From CAZAMI01 sp964627805 (GTDB taxonomy: Archaea > Thermoproteota > Thermoprotei_A > Sulfolobales > NBVN01): a stretch of DNA of 64,000 nt. A program made the position numbers and the translations under genes. The stretch covers positions 56,649-120,648 of the forward strand of contig CAZVLA010000020.1 in the NCBI GenBank assembly GCA_964627805.1, read 5' to 3'. The stretch's first letter is position 1; the number at the start of each line of letters is the position of its first letter. Positions 52,914 to 61,355 of the stretch are shown piece after piece. The notes under the pieces are model-generated. The model was given only the letters and a program-made list of their open reading frames with translations. It was not told where the DNA came from and ran no database searches.

Positions 52914-54407
52914 TTGGTCGTAAGTAGGTACTTAGTCCTTAAGAACTACTCAGAACTTGATACGGACGCACTAGCACTCCTAGGTTTTAAGGGTGAGGAC
53001 TTAGGTAGTGTGTATAGTGACGTTAATGAGTACTTAGGGGGTTTACTCACTAGAGTTGCTGAGTTAGGTGATTTTAAGGGGGAGTTACGTGAGGAGGAGG
53101 TAATTACGCTGTATTCAGTAAGGGAGGGAGGGCCTAGGAGGGTCATACTAGTAGGTGGTGGTGAGTTAGGTAGTGCTGATTATGAAGTACTTAGGATGTA
53201 TGCAGGCTACGCAGTGAGTAGGGCTAGGTCATTAGGTATTAAGAAGTTAGGGATTGCGTTAAGAGTGGTTAATAATGACCCTAAGTCCTCATTAAGGGCA
53301 TTAGCTGAGGGTGCTGAATTAGCTAATTACGCATTTAGTAAGTACAGGAAGGACGTTAAGCTACTTGATGAGGTCGTAGTAGTGGGTAGGGAACCTATTG
53401 AGGGTTCTGATGAGGTACTTAAGGAGGTCAGCGTCATTGGTGAGGCCTACAGACTAGCTAGGGACTTAGCTAATACACCACCTGAGGAGGCTAACCCAGA
53501 CACTCTTGAGGAGGTGATTAAGGAGGTATTTAAGGACTTACCGAATACGAGGGTTAAGGTACTTAAGGAGAAGGACTTAAGGAGGGAGGGGCTTAACGGT
53601 ATCATAGCCGTTGGTAAGGGGTCTGAGAGGAGGCCTAGGTTAGTAATTATTGAGTATAGGGGAGGCGGTAGTAAGTGGTACGCATTAGTCGGTAAGGGTG
53701 TGTGCTTCGACTCAGGAGGTATTAACTTGAAGAGGTCTAAGTGGATTACCGACATGAAGTTCGATAAGGCAGGTGCTATGGCAGTACTAGCTACTACTTA
53801 CGCAGTAGCTAAGCTTAAGCTACCCATTAACTTAGTAGCTCTACTACCCCTAGTCGAGAACATGCCTTCAGGGTCAGCTATTAAGCCGGGGGACATAATT
53901 AGGATGTATAACGGCTTAACCGTTGAGATAGTAACTACTGATGCTGAGGGTAGGTTAATACTTGCTGACTCAATAGCCTACGCAGTAAGGAATTACAGAC
54001 CGGAATTCATTATAGACCTAGCAACACTTACTGGATCAATCGTAGTTGCTCTAGGTAATCAAGCGGCTGGGTTATTCAGTAATGATGAGGGCCTAGCTAA
54101 GTTAATTGAGGAGGCATCTAAGGAGTCTGGTGAGCGTGTGTGGAGGATGCCCTTATGGAGGGAGTACTTCGACGATATAAAGTCTGAGGTAGCTGATATT
54201 AAGAACTTAGGGTACGAGAGGGTAGCAGGTGCTCAAGCAGGTGCCGCGTTCCTAGCTAAGTTTACCGAAGGTACTAAGTGGGCACACCTAGACATAGCTG
54301 GTACGGCGTGGACCCAAGATGAAGGTCCTAAGAAACCCTACTACCCGAAGGGAGCTACGGGATATGGTATTAGGTTACTGATTAACCTACTTAAGAAGCT
54401 TCATTAA
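52914..54407 (+). CDS. M17 leucyl aminopeptidase
   Basis: The protein has 497 residues. The catalytic C-terminal half shows GKGVCFDSGGINLK (about 261-274), DMKFDKAGAMAVL (about 281-293) and TTDAEGRLILADS (about 341-353), with the metal ligands and the catalytic Lys and Arg all present. The N-terminal 160 residues are the divergent cap domain. It releases N-terminal residues from peptides. The TTG start follows GGTGG by six bases. Placement 13 bases after the C25 protease suggests joint peptide use. Confidence 0.9.
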   Translation: MVVSRYLVLKNYSELDTDALALLGFKGEDLGSVYSDVNEYLGGLLTRVAELGDFKGELREEEVITLYSVREGGPRRVILVGGGELGSADYEVLRMYAGYAVSRARSLGIKKLGIALRVVNNDPKSSLRALAEGAELANYAFSKYRKDVKLLDEVVVVGREPIEGSDEVLKEVSVIGEAYRLARDLANTPPEEANPDTLEEVIKEVFKDLPNTRVKVLKEKDLRREGLNGIIAVGKGSERRPRLVIIEYRGGGSKWYALVGKGVCFDSGGINLKRSKWITDMKFDKAGAMAVLATTYAVAKLKLPINLVALLPLVENMPSGSAIKPGDIIRMYNGLTVEIVTTDAEGRLILADSIAYAVRNYRPEFIIDLATLTGSIVVALGNQAAGLFSNDEGLAKLIEEASKESGERVWRMPLWREYFDDIKSEVADIKNLGYERVAGAQAGAAFLAKFTEGTKWAHLDIAGTAWTQDEGPKKPYYPKGATGYGIRLLINLLKKLH

Positions 54408-54943
54408 AGCTTAACGAATACCCTAATAGATTCCTCACCTAAAGCACCAATTATTTTATTCCTTACGTAGTCAATAGGTACTAAGTAGTCCATGATCACG
54501 TCAGGGTTAAGTGTCTTAACTGCCCTACCAAGCATAGCCACCCCTAAAGCAAATAAGTAACCAACTAACCTATCAAGTACGTCAGCAAGCATCGAGTATA
54601 CCTCGGAACCACCTACCTCATCGATTAGTGAGTCAGGTACCTCCTTAACTACCTCACCAACTAACTTGCTGTAGGTACTCTCATCAATTACTAAGTAGAA
54701 ATCAACGTTTGGCTTAGCCATAGCTATTACCTTAAACCTACAGCCCCTAACCTCCCGGATGTCGATAGCTCTACTAATGCATACTTCATCGTAATCACTA
54801 ATCAGTACTGAGTACTCAACTAGAGTTATGAATGGTGCTTGAGTACCCCTAGCTATTAACTCCTCAATAAGCCCGGCTAAGTCAGTTAGGTAGTCATTTA
54901 GGTCTGGGGGTAGCTCATCTAGGGATACCTCAACCTCCTCCAA
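54404..54943 (-). CDS. Hypothetical protein, unrecognised
   Basis: The protein has 179 residues and a low pI, being rich in Asp, Glu, Val and Leu. The N-terminal 40 residues are acidic and helical. A beta region (SVLISDYDEVCISRAIDIRE) follows, then helices around 110-145. It has no signal or clear transmembrane segment. The start is TTG at 54943 with a TATA element about 26 bases upstream, so it is probably leaderless. Its last 4 bases overlap the convergent M17 gene. Confidence 0.6.
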   Translation of the reverse strand: MEEVEVSLDELPPDLNDYLTDLAGLIEELIARGTQAPFITLVEYSVLISDYDEVCISRAIDIREVRGCRFKVIAMAKPNVDFYLVIDESTYSKLVGEVVKEVPDSLIDEVGGSEVYSMLADVLDRLVGYLFALGVAMLGRAVKTLNPDVIMDYLVPIDYVRNKIIGALGEESIRVFVKL

Positions 54944-55030
54944 ACTAACTACCCCTATAGTTTAAGCATGAATAAATATCTTAACCGTTTGTATGTACTA
55001 CTAATACTGAATAAAACAGTGCCTCATGAA

Positions 55031-55450
55031 CTACTCCGTTAAGTACTTAATTAGTGACTTAAGATTTAGCGCCTCAATGATCACGTATGCCGAGAAAGCT
55101 ATTAAAGCAATTATTAATACGTAATCCCTACCATTAAGTAGTTCGTAGGTAATCATGAATGAAGTGAATGCTAGGGTAATAGGTAGTAACCTAGGTATCG
55201 GTGATGCCCTGAAGAATAGGTAGATACTGGTTAAGGGGTTACCGGACTTAACGGCTACGTACCTACCATCAGGTAATTGCTTAACTAATCCGTAACTCCT
55301 CAGCCTATCTAAGTGGTACTTAGCTGTTGATGGTGACTTAAGACCTACCCTATGCTGAATCTCCCTAACACCTAAGGGCTCACTACTCGATAGTAGCGTT
55401 AGGTATATCTTAAGTGAAGTCCCTGTAGGTACTCTCTTCCCCCTACTCAA
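55031..55450 (-). CDS. Membrane-anchored winged-helix regulator
   Basis: The protein has 139 residues. An N-terminal winged helix (about 10-65) contains LGVREIQHRVGLKSPSTAKY as HTH and LVKQLPDGRYVAV as wing. Two hydrophobic helices follow at about 85-102 and 108-125. This gives a one-component regulator tied to the membrane, a design known in several archaea. The Thr-rich surface protein gene is 40 bases upstream on the same strand, so the two may form an operon. Confidence 0.75.
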   Translation of the reverse strand: MSRGKRVPTGTSLKIYLTLLSSSEPLGVREIQHRVGLKSPSTAKYHLDRLRSYGLVKQLPDGRYVAVKSGNPLTSIYLFFRASPIPRLLPITLAFTSFMITYELLNGRDYVLIIALIAFSAYVIIEALNLKSLIKYLTE

Positions 55451-55489
55451 TCCCTCCTCCCCTACTAAGGGTTAGTAGGGATTAATTAA

Positions 55490-56530
55490 TTAGGGGTATG
55501 ACCTCCTATACAGTATTAAGTACGTAACAATACCAACTACCACAGCCACTGCAGTAGCTATTACTAACTTGAGGGCGTTAGGTAGTACGTAAGCACCGCC
55601 ACTAACTACGCTAGAGTACCTAGTACTACTTACGTAAGTACCCCCAGTAACGGCCTTAGTTACTGAAGTAACTACGGTCTCGGTCCTAGTCACTGTGGTT
55701 GTCTTAGTCACTAACTTAACACCCTCAGCACCACCCCCTAAGCCCACAGACTTAGCTACTACAGGTGGTGAGGGTGCTCTACATACGCTACTTAAGCACT
55801 GCGTAGTCGTTAATGACTTCGTGACCTCCGACTTAGTAATTACTGTCGCTACCGTTGCGGTTGATGTAGTTAATGACTTAACGGACCTACTACTCGTACT
55901 TAGTGATTGAGGACTTACGAGTACCCCAGCAGTGCATTGAGGTGCTGGCTTGACCGTCGTTGGGGTAATTACCTTAACACTTAATTCCCTATTCACGGTA
56001 GTGGTATTCACTGCCCTATACACCCTACCACCCATAACGGATAGTAACTCCCTAAGGAATTCCGTAGTACCTAGTACTCTGAAGTAGTTGATGGGCTTGA
56101 TAATCACTACTACTGACTTAATGCATGACCCCCTAACTATGAGGGATTCAGAGGTGATCACGGGTAGTTTCTTAATCATTACTGACTGAGTGAAGAACTT
56201 ACCTCTAGACCACCTAAAGAGGCCTTTATCAGTAACTACTATGAAATCAAGTAACGGAGGTGTGTACTTAATATCATTCAACCCTCCTAAACTACTTAAC
56301 TTAAGTGATACGGTTACGTTAAGTCCACCCTCAACCTCCTTGGCATGAACTTTAATCGATACGTTAAGGACGCCTTGAGGTAAGTTAATTACCTCACTAA
56401 TACCTACGTCCCTACCTAAGCAAGTAATTACTTGAGTGTCTGAGTTACCGAGTATAGGTACTGACGTTAGTAGAGCCGTAAGCACTAGCGTAAGTACTAC
56501 ATACTTGATTACCTCACCCACTACCAGCAC
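55490..56530 (-). CDS. Secreted C-terminally anchored Thr/Ser-rich surface protein
   Basis: The protein has 346 residues. A signal segment (about 8-25) precedes a beta-rich domain to about 190, with two or three cysteines. A Thr/Ser/Val stalk of about 110 residues follows. A terminal helix (ALKLVIATAVAVVVGIVTYL) ends with RRSYP. The layout repeats that of the protein at 195. The downstream membrane-bound regulator may sense its state; this is inference. I recognise no catalytic motif. Confidence 0.68.
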   Translation of the reverse strand: MLVVGEVIKYVVLTLVLTALLTSVPILGNSDTQVITCLGRDVGISEVINLPQGVLNVSIKVHAKEVEGGLNVTVSLKLSSLGGLNDIKYTPPLLDFIVVTDKGLFRWSRGKFFTQSVMIKKLPVITSESLIVRGSCIKSVVVIIKPINYFRVLGTTEFLRELLSVMGGRVYRAVNTTTVNRELSVKVITPTTVKPAPQCTAGVLVSPQSLSTSSRSVKSLTTSTATVATVITKSEVTKSLTTTQCLSSVCRAPSPPVVAKSVGLGGGAEGVKLVTKTTTVTRTETVVTSVTKAVTGGTYVSSTRYSSVVSGGAYVLPNALKLVIATAVAVVVGIVTYLILYRRSYP

Positions 56531-56585
56531 CTCCCCACTAACGACGTATTAACTAGTTAACTAAATAATCTAGACCCTCGAACAC

Positions 56586-57836
56586 CTACTCAGCACTATA
56601 GGTAAGTACAGCAGTTACTAAGGCAGCAATACCGAACGCAGTAACTATGGCTGGTACAGCTACTACGTAGGACCTCACAAGGCTTAATGTAATGTGTAGT
56701 AGGGTAGGCACTACTATGTAGGAAGCACCGCCGCCGACCTCATAAATAGCGAACCAGCCAGCAGCTGTTTCGGGTTCAGCATTAAGTGCTGGGTACATGA
56801 TAGCCAGCGCTAAGGTCAGCCCACCCCCGAAGCCCGAGATCAGCGCTAGTAAGTACGCGGTACCTAACCCAACCCTAAGTGCGGTAGCCGTTAGTGGTAG
56901 GAAGAATAGAGCAACGGCTAGTGGAGGCGTTACGTTAGGTCCTAAGTACTCGTATATGTGGGGGAACGTAGCGGCACCGACTAATGCAGTTACGTTGAAC
57001 AGCACGTATAGTGAGGTGAAGTCTAAGTAGGTACCCTTAGGTAATGTAGTACCTAGGGGTACGTACGTATGGCGCGTTAATTCAGTGATTAAGTACTGAG
57101 TAGTTAGTGCTAGCGTAACTACTATTACGTATGTAGAGAAAACGAATATTAAGTACTTAAGGGCATAGCCACCCCTAAACAACCTCCTAACGTAGCTACT
57201 GAAGCTCCTCCTAACACCCTCAACCCTAACCTCCTCAACAGCTACTATACCGAGTAGTGCTAGAGTACCTATTATTAGGGAAGCTAATGAAGTAACACTA
57301 AAGACCCTCCAATTAAAGAGGAGTATCAATGAGCTATAGAGCATGCAGGTAATGAATGAAGTGAATATTATGAAGTAAACAACCCTAGAGGATACCGATA
57401 CCCTCTTAATAGGTGGGTAAGCATCAACTATACAAGCTAGGATAGGTACCTCAGTAATGTATATACCTAGTATAAATATAGATACTGAAGCAGCTAAGGC
57501 AAGACCGCCTAACGCGTACCTAACACTTATTGAGAGGAACACCACACCAGCAATCATTACTAAAGCACCATCAGCAACTAACGACTTCCTAGACCTCCTA
57601 ACATCACTTAAGAAACCGACATACAGCGACAGCAGAGATATGAACCCCTGAACAATAGGTACGTACATATAGTAACTACTCCCTAAACCAGTAAGGGACA
57701 TTACGTAACTCTGAACAACCGACACCTTAAGAGCTGAGGCAGCAGCTATAGCTGAAGCTACTGAAGTAATGAAGAAACCAACATTACCCCTAATACCTAC
57801 ACCTACCTCACGCCTCCATAAATCACTAAACCCCAT
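56586..57836 (-). CDS. Major facilitator superfamily-like transporter
   Basis: The protein has 416 residues and about 12 helices. The loop between helices 2 and 3 reads GFLSDVRRSRKSLVADG, close to the MFS motif A. The matching loop of the second half is weaker. Glycine-rich helices such as LALISGFGGGLTLALAIMYP support a secondary carrier. The substrate is unknown. The start is ATG at 57836, with little leader after a TATA-like CCTAAATACG. Confidence 0.65.
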   Translation of the reverse strand: MGFSDLWRREVGVGIRGNVGFFITSVASAIAAASALKVSVVQSYVMSLTGLGSSYYMYVPIVQGFISLLSLYVGFLSDVRRSRKSLVADGALVMIAGVVFLSISVRYALGGLALAASVSIFILGIYITEVPILACIVDAYPPIKRVSVSSRVVYFIIFTSFITCMLYSSLILLFNWRVFSVTSLASLIIGTLALLGIVAVEEVRVEGVRRSFSSYVRRLFRGGYALKYLIFVFSTYVIVVTLALTTQYLITELTRHTYVPLGTTLPKGTYLDFTSLYVLFNVTALVGAATFPHIYEYLGPNVTPPLAVALFFLPLTATALRVGLGTAYLLALISGFGGGLTLALAIMYPALNAEPETAAGWFAIYEVGGGASYIVVPTLLHITLSLVRSYVVAVPAIVTAFGIAALVTAVLTYSAE

Positions 57837-57906
57837 AAAAGCACCGAATGAATTACGTAAAAACGTATTTAGGTTTAGTTATTATATAAAGTAAAAACAC
57901 CCTACC

Positions 57907-58542
57907 TTACGGTAGTACTATCTCCTTCGGGTACTCCTTACCAGCAGCAGTATGCAACTTAACCTCAACACTAGCTCCGTGCTTGAAATCAGCCGTCTGG
58001 TTAGGTCCTGGCCCCTTAACTAGTATGATAACGGTTAATTCGTCACCAGCCTTTAGGGGTACTCCGTTACTGAAGTCGAAACTCTTTAACTCAGCACCTG
58101 AAGGTAACGCATCTTTAGATATATATACGTTTATGGTATTTCCATTACTATCAACGCTTGTGGTGTTAACGTCCGTAGTGGCTGCTAATGTATTACTATT
58201 CGTTAAGTCATTAGCTGAAAGCGTTATTCTACCCCTCACATAGCCGTAGTTAGGATTACTTAATGTGGAGTAAGCGTCGTGGGGTCTTCCGTTTATGAAT
58301 ATTTCGTCTATTGTTGCGTCACTTGAACCACTATTCTTAACTTGAAGCACCACAACCCATGTATGGTTAGTTTCGCTCCAGTCTGCGTATGCGTTTACTA
58401 TCTCTAGCTTCTCGTACCTCGTGAACAGTCCTACGATGCCCGTCATCCAGAATGCTACGGCTACCGCGATTGCGATGGCGACAGCAACGATAATCACAGT
58501 AGCTATTACTGGGGAGATTCCCTTCCTCGTAAGTCCTGCCAT
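57907..58542 (-). CDS. Type IV pilin-like protein, archaeal Pilin_N class
   Basis: The protein has 211 residues. The class III signal peptide is TRKGISPVIATVIIVAVAIA; prepilin peptidase would cut after KG, leaving ISPVIAT at the mature end. The hydrophobic helix to about 35 is the assembly core. The rest is a beta domain with WVVVLQVKNSGSSDATIDEI, typical of adhesive pilins. It is divergent from the archaellin genes 300 bases away. No assembly ATPase is in the window, so it depends on genes elsewhere. Confidence 0.85.
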   Translation of the reverse strand: MAGLTRKGISPVIATVIIVAVAIAIAVAVAFWMTGIVGLFTRYEKLEIVNAYADWSETNHTWVVVLQVKNSGSSDATIDEIFINGRPHDAYSTLSNPNYGYVRGRITLSANDLTNSNTLAATTDVNTTSVDSNGNTINVYISKDALPSGAELKSFDFSNGVPLKAGDELTVIILVKGPGPNQTADFKHGASVEVKLHTAAGKEYPKEIVLP

Positions 58543-58571
58543 GGAGTTACACCTTTCATTACTGATTTTCG

Positions 58572-58601
58572 CAATCGCTTATAAGAATTTCCCTGCGATT
58601 G
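58572..58601. promoter_or_regulatory. Inverted repeat around the pilin TATA box
   Basis: CAATCGC at 58572-58578 and GCGATTG at 58595-58601 are perfect 7-bp arms. Between them the minus strand carries the TATA-like TTCTTATAAG. The pilin ATG at 58542 is preceded by AAAGGTG. A factor bound to the arms would hide the TATA box. Confidence 0.5.
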
Positions 58602-58847
58602 GTTAGGGTACATTACCTTAATAGGTAATACCGACGTAGTACCTGAGGGAATTCAGTGATCGTAAGGCTTTAATGTGTCGCTAATCCCTCACCCCGAATT
58701 GGCATACACGAAGTTCTGTCGACGCACATAACCATCACTACGTAACTTACCAACCTCGACTACTGGGCGACCCTATGGGCAGACCCTATACCCCTTTCGC
58801 AGAGGGGGTTGCTGGAAGGTAAAATAAAAGGTGAGGTGTGAGGACCT
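58602..58847. other. Upstream region of the archaellin genes
   Basis: No gene is convincing. Two ACCCTAT words occur within 15 bases near 58770-58790, and ACCCCT at 58790-58795 pairs with AGGGGGT at 58803-58809 around TTCGCAG. This small hairpin sits about 40 bases before the archaellin ATG. AGGTGAGGTG near 58830-58840 is the probable ribosome binding site. Confidence 0.4.
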
Positions 58848-59483
58848 ATGAAGTGGGCTGTAAGGAAGGTCAGGAAGGCCCGTAGGGGTATAGTAGGTAT
58901 TGAGGCTGCTATCGTGCTAATAGCGTTCGTGATCGTAGCAGCAGCTCTAGCGTTCGTAGTACTAAACATGGGATTCTTCACCACACAGAAGACTAAGGAA
59001 TCAATAGGTAGTGGACTAAAGGAGGCTAGCACGGCACTAGAGGTGGATGGCTCAGTAATTGGTGAGGCCAACACAACTGCTAAGCAGTTAATAGCTGTAG
59101 CTATACCACTAAAGGCATCAACAGGTAAGAACCCAATCGACCTATCAAAGACCGTAGTAAAGATAACTACCAGCTCTAAGGTAGTAATGCTAAACAGTAG
59201 CGACATACAGATCATAACTAACCCAACCAACAACGACCCATTCACAGTAGCCAGTACTTACGCAGCTGCATTCATACAGTACCAAGGTGATGATGATAAC
59301 CTACTAGAGACTAACGAGAAGTGGGTGCTAGTCATTAACCTAGACAACACTAAGGTACTAGGTAGTGGCTTAGACCCCTACAGCACAATAACTGTAGAGA
59401 TCATGCCACCTACTGGAGCACCACTAACTGTAGAGAGGACCGTACCACCGAACCTCAGTGACGAGATCATAGTATTAGGCTAA
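58848..59483 (+). CDS. arlB: Archaellin (major archaellum filament protein)
   Basis: The protein has 211 residues. The signal KARRGIVGIEAAIVLIAFVI has the class III cleavage site after RRG. The hydrophobic assembly helix continues to FVVLNMGF, followed by the conserved TTQKTKESIGSGLKEASTAL. The C-terminal beta domain ends LTVERTVPPNLSDEIIVLG. It is the first of two tandem archaellins, 17 bases apart. Motor genes (arlHIJ) are not in the window. Confidence 0.92.
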   Translation: MKWAVRKVRKARRGIVGIEAAIVLIAFVIVAAALAFVVLNMGFFTTQKTKESIGSGLKEASTALEVDGSVIGEANTTAKQLIAVAIPLKASTGKNPIDLSKTVVKITTSSKVVMLNSSDIQIITNPTNNDPFTVASTYAAAFIQYQGDDDNLLETNEKWVLVINLDNTKVLGSGLDPYSTITVEIMPPTGAPLTVERTVPPNLSDEIIVLG

Positions 59484-59500
59484 GGGAGGGGGTGAGAGCG

Positions 59501-60253
59501 ATGCCTAGGATCACTAGGAAGTCACTGAGGCGCGGTATGGTCGGTATTGAGGCTGCCATCGTACTAATTGCCTTCGTGATAGTCGCTGCTGCATTAGCGT
59601 TCGTAGTACTGAACATGGGATTCGTAACGACCCAGAAGAGCAGTGCAGTAATACAGAGTGGCTTAGGTGAGGCCAGCACAGCACTAGAGGTTGATGGTAG
59701 CGTACTAGCGTACTCACAGCTAGGTACCTACGTAAACTACACAGTAATACCCATCAAGGTAAGCCCAGGCAGGCACTTCGTAGACCTATACCCAGGGAGG
59801 GCAAGCATCGTCTACTGGTCAACAAAGGCAGGGTCATTCGCTGACATCTACGTAGCCTACGGCTACGTATACAAGAACACCACTGACAACAACTACTACC
59901 TAGCAGTATACGACACTAGCGGTAACGCGCTAGTAACGATAGGGACGCCGAGTGCTAAGATAGGGACCGCAATCAACCTAACTAAGGTCTGGGAGATACT
60001 AAACGGTGCAATAAATGATGAGGTATACGCAGCAGTAATATGGATAAACAGCAACCAGAACTACACCGAGAAGGACACCAACCTAGAGCTAGGTGAGAAG
60101 GCCATAGTAATGATAGGCTTCAAGAGCCCATCAGTACAGCCAACCGTCTACCAGACCGTGAAGATAGAGATAAAGCCACCAGAGGGTGCTACACTAACTG
60201 TAGAGAGGACAATGCCTCCAGGAATACCGGTAGGCGTCATTGACTTAGGCTAA
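59501..60253 (+). CDS. arlB: Second archaellin
   Basis: From the ATG at 59501 the protein has 250 residues. The ATG is favoured over the GTG at 59492 because GGAGGGGGTG lies several bases upstream. The signal is SLRRGMVGIEAAIVLIAFVI, and the assembly helix is nearly identical to that of the first archaellin. The beta domain is longer and divergent, and the end, LTVERTMPPGIPVGVIDLG, matches the first copy. The pair arose by duplication; one may be a minor or hook-like filament protein. Confidence 0.92.
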   Translation: MPRITRKSLRRGMVGIEAAIVLIAFVIVAAALAFVVLNMGFVTTQKSSAVIQSGLGEASTALEVDGSVLAYSQLGTYVNYTVIPIKVSPGRHFVDLYPGRASIVYWSTKAGSFADIYVAYGYVYKNTTDNNYYLAVYDTSGNALVTIGTPSAKIGTAINLTKVWEILNGAINDEVYAAVIWINSNQNYTEKDTNLELGEKAIVMIGFKSPSVQPTVYQTVKIEIKPPEGATLTVERTMPPGIPVGVIDLG

Positions 60254-60348
60254 AAATAGAGTGAGGTGATGCACACATACCCCCTACGGGCCTAAACGAA
60301 ATAGCTTTTTCTACCCTAATAAATCCTAATCACTAATCACGTAGTTAT

Positions 60349-60435
60349 GGGGGGCGCCAGCCATGGATAAGGTTAAGCTCGCGATAATCATACTGATGAT
60401 GGTTGGGCTTATGTTAGCTATGGCTGGCGCCCTCC
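60349..60435 (+). promoter_or_regulatory. Long inverted repeat enclosing the start codon at 60363
   Basis: GGGCGCCAGCCAT at 60352-60364 pairs perfectly with ATGGCTGGCGCCC at 60420-60432. G51.T33, G50.C34 and G49.C35 extend the stem to 16 pairs. The first arm contains the first two bases of the ATG at 60363 and everything just before it. The second arm is inside the coding sequence. In mRNA this would lock the start codon in a GC-rich helix with a 55-nt loop. Confidence 0.7.
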
Positions 60436-60572
60436 TCCTACTCTTCTTTAATTACCAGGCTTACACACTACCTATAATGGTTAGGTACGTAGGCTTAGGT
60501 ATTAGTTTAGTGCTCCTCTTCATAGGTGTTCATGTAGTGTCTGCTGGCCTTACGAGTCTTAGGGAGTCTTAA
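60363..60572 (+). CDS. Small two-helix membrane protein beside archaellins
   Basis: The protein has 69 residues. Helices cover about 7-29 and 42-63, joined by a short NYQAYTLPIMVRY loop. It has no family I recognise. It lies 109 bases after the second archaellin on the same strand, with a T-rich stretch (GCTTTTTCT) between. Its start codon is inside the arm of a long inverted repeat. Its last 66 bases overlap the end of the convergent gene at 60507. Confidence 0.6.
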   Translation: MDKVKLAIIILMMVGLMLAMAGALLLLFFNYQAYTLPIMVRYVGLGISLVLLFIGVHVVSAGLTSLRES

Positions 60573-60836
60573 GTTACTTACTAAGTCGTTAATGCTTAGC
60601 TTAACCACCTCCTTACACACCCTTGAGTCGTAGATACTCACTAACTCCCTGATTAGGTCCTCAGGTAGTCCGTGCCTCTTAAGCGTAGCTCTAAACCTGT
60701 ACTTACTGAATACGGTCCACACCCTAATCTTAGCCTTCATGATTAAGTACGTAGTGATTAGGTTAAGCATCGCTAACCCTAACTTAGTTACTGCACTAAC
60801 TACGTACCAGGCCCTAGCTAACTTACTTAAGCTCAT
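60507..60836 (-). CDS. Small protein with a GLPED motif
   Basis: The protein has 109 residues. The N-terminal half is hydrophobic and may form one or two helices (WYVVSAVTKLGLAMLNLITT). The polar half carries KRHGLPEDLIRELVSIYDSR at about 54-73. A matching motif, SGMPEDMVKEMVQEF, occurs in the protein at 61356. It lies 4 bases after the coiled-coil/winged-helix gene, so both are probably one operon. Function is unknown. Confidence 0.6.
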   Translation of the reverse strand: MSLSKLARAWYVVSAVTKLGLAMLNLITTYLIMKAKIRVWTVFSKYRFRATLKRHGLPEDLIRELVSIYDSRVCKEVVKLSINDLVSNLRLPKTRKASRHYMNTYEEEH

Positions 60837-60840
60837 GGAG

Positions 60841-61287
60841 TTACCTACTCTCCTCTATACATACCTTAAGTACGTACTTAGGTCTTGACTCGCTACCTAC
60901 GTTAAGGACGACGCCCCTCTCAGCTAGCTTAAGTAACCTATCCCTAACTATCCTACGTGACGCCGTTCCCCTCAGTAACCTGACTCTCCTAGTAATTTCT
61001 GAGGTACTTAACTCCTCGCAACTAGATAGTACCTCAATAACAGCCCTACTTATCGGGTCAATACCTTCCCTGACCCCCCTAACGACCTTAACTACTCTCT
61101 CAGCAGCTTTAGTAGCTACTACAGCAGGTAGTGAGAGCGCCATTACTAGCTCCTCAGCAATAACTACCTCCTCACTACTGATACCTAGTGACTTAAGTAA
61201 CTCCTCAATAGCTACTAACCTATTAACTACGTCATTAAGTAATTCCTCAACCCTCCTCAACCTCCTCTCTAAGTCATCATTAGTCAA
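60841..61287 (-). CDS. Coiled-coil plus winged-helix protein
   Basis: The protein has 148 residues. Residues about 3-40 form a coiled coil (DDLERRLRRVEELLNDVVNR). The C-terminal half, about 80-140, looks like a winged helix: AVIEVLSSCEELSTSEITRR followed by RDRLLKLAERGVV and a wing. The start is TTG at 61287. A TATA element (TTTTTAAATC on the minus strand) is about 50 bases upstream. It may regulate the nearby archaellin or the GLPED genes. Confidence 0.65.
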   Translation of the reverse strand: MTNDDLERRLRRVEELLNDVVNRLVAIEELLKSLGISSEEVVIAEELVMALSLPAVVATKAAERVVKVVRGVREGIDPISRAVIEVLSSCEELSTSEITRRVRLLRGTASRRIVRDRLLKLAERGVVLNVGSESRPKYVLKVCIEESR

Positions 61288-61355
61288 GGCCTAAACACCG
61301 ACTCAGAACCTAGTAAGGTGTGTGGTATTGATTTAAAAACCAATTTCGTTTAAAG

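Noticed and set aside
58650..58740. C/D sRNA between pilin and archaellin genes
   Set aside because: A box C-like GTGATGG is present, but no CTGA follows at 12 nt and the only D-like box is over 80 bases away.
58760..59245. 161-residue minus-strand frame opposite the first archaellin
   Set aside because: It is antisense to a certain archaellin gene and its composition mirrors that gene's third-base pattern.
60270..60300. Eight-codon frame after GAGGTGATG downstream of the second archaellin
   Set aside because: It has a good ribosome binding site, but the frame ends after eight codons and nothing suggests a leader peptide.
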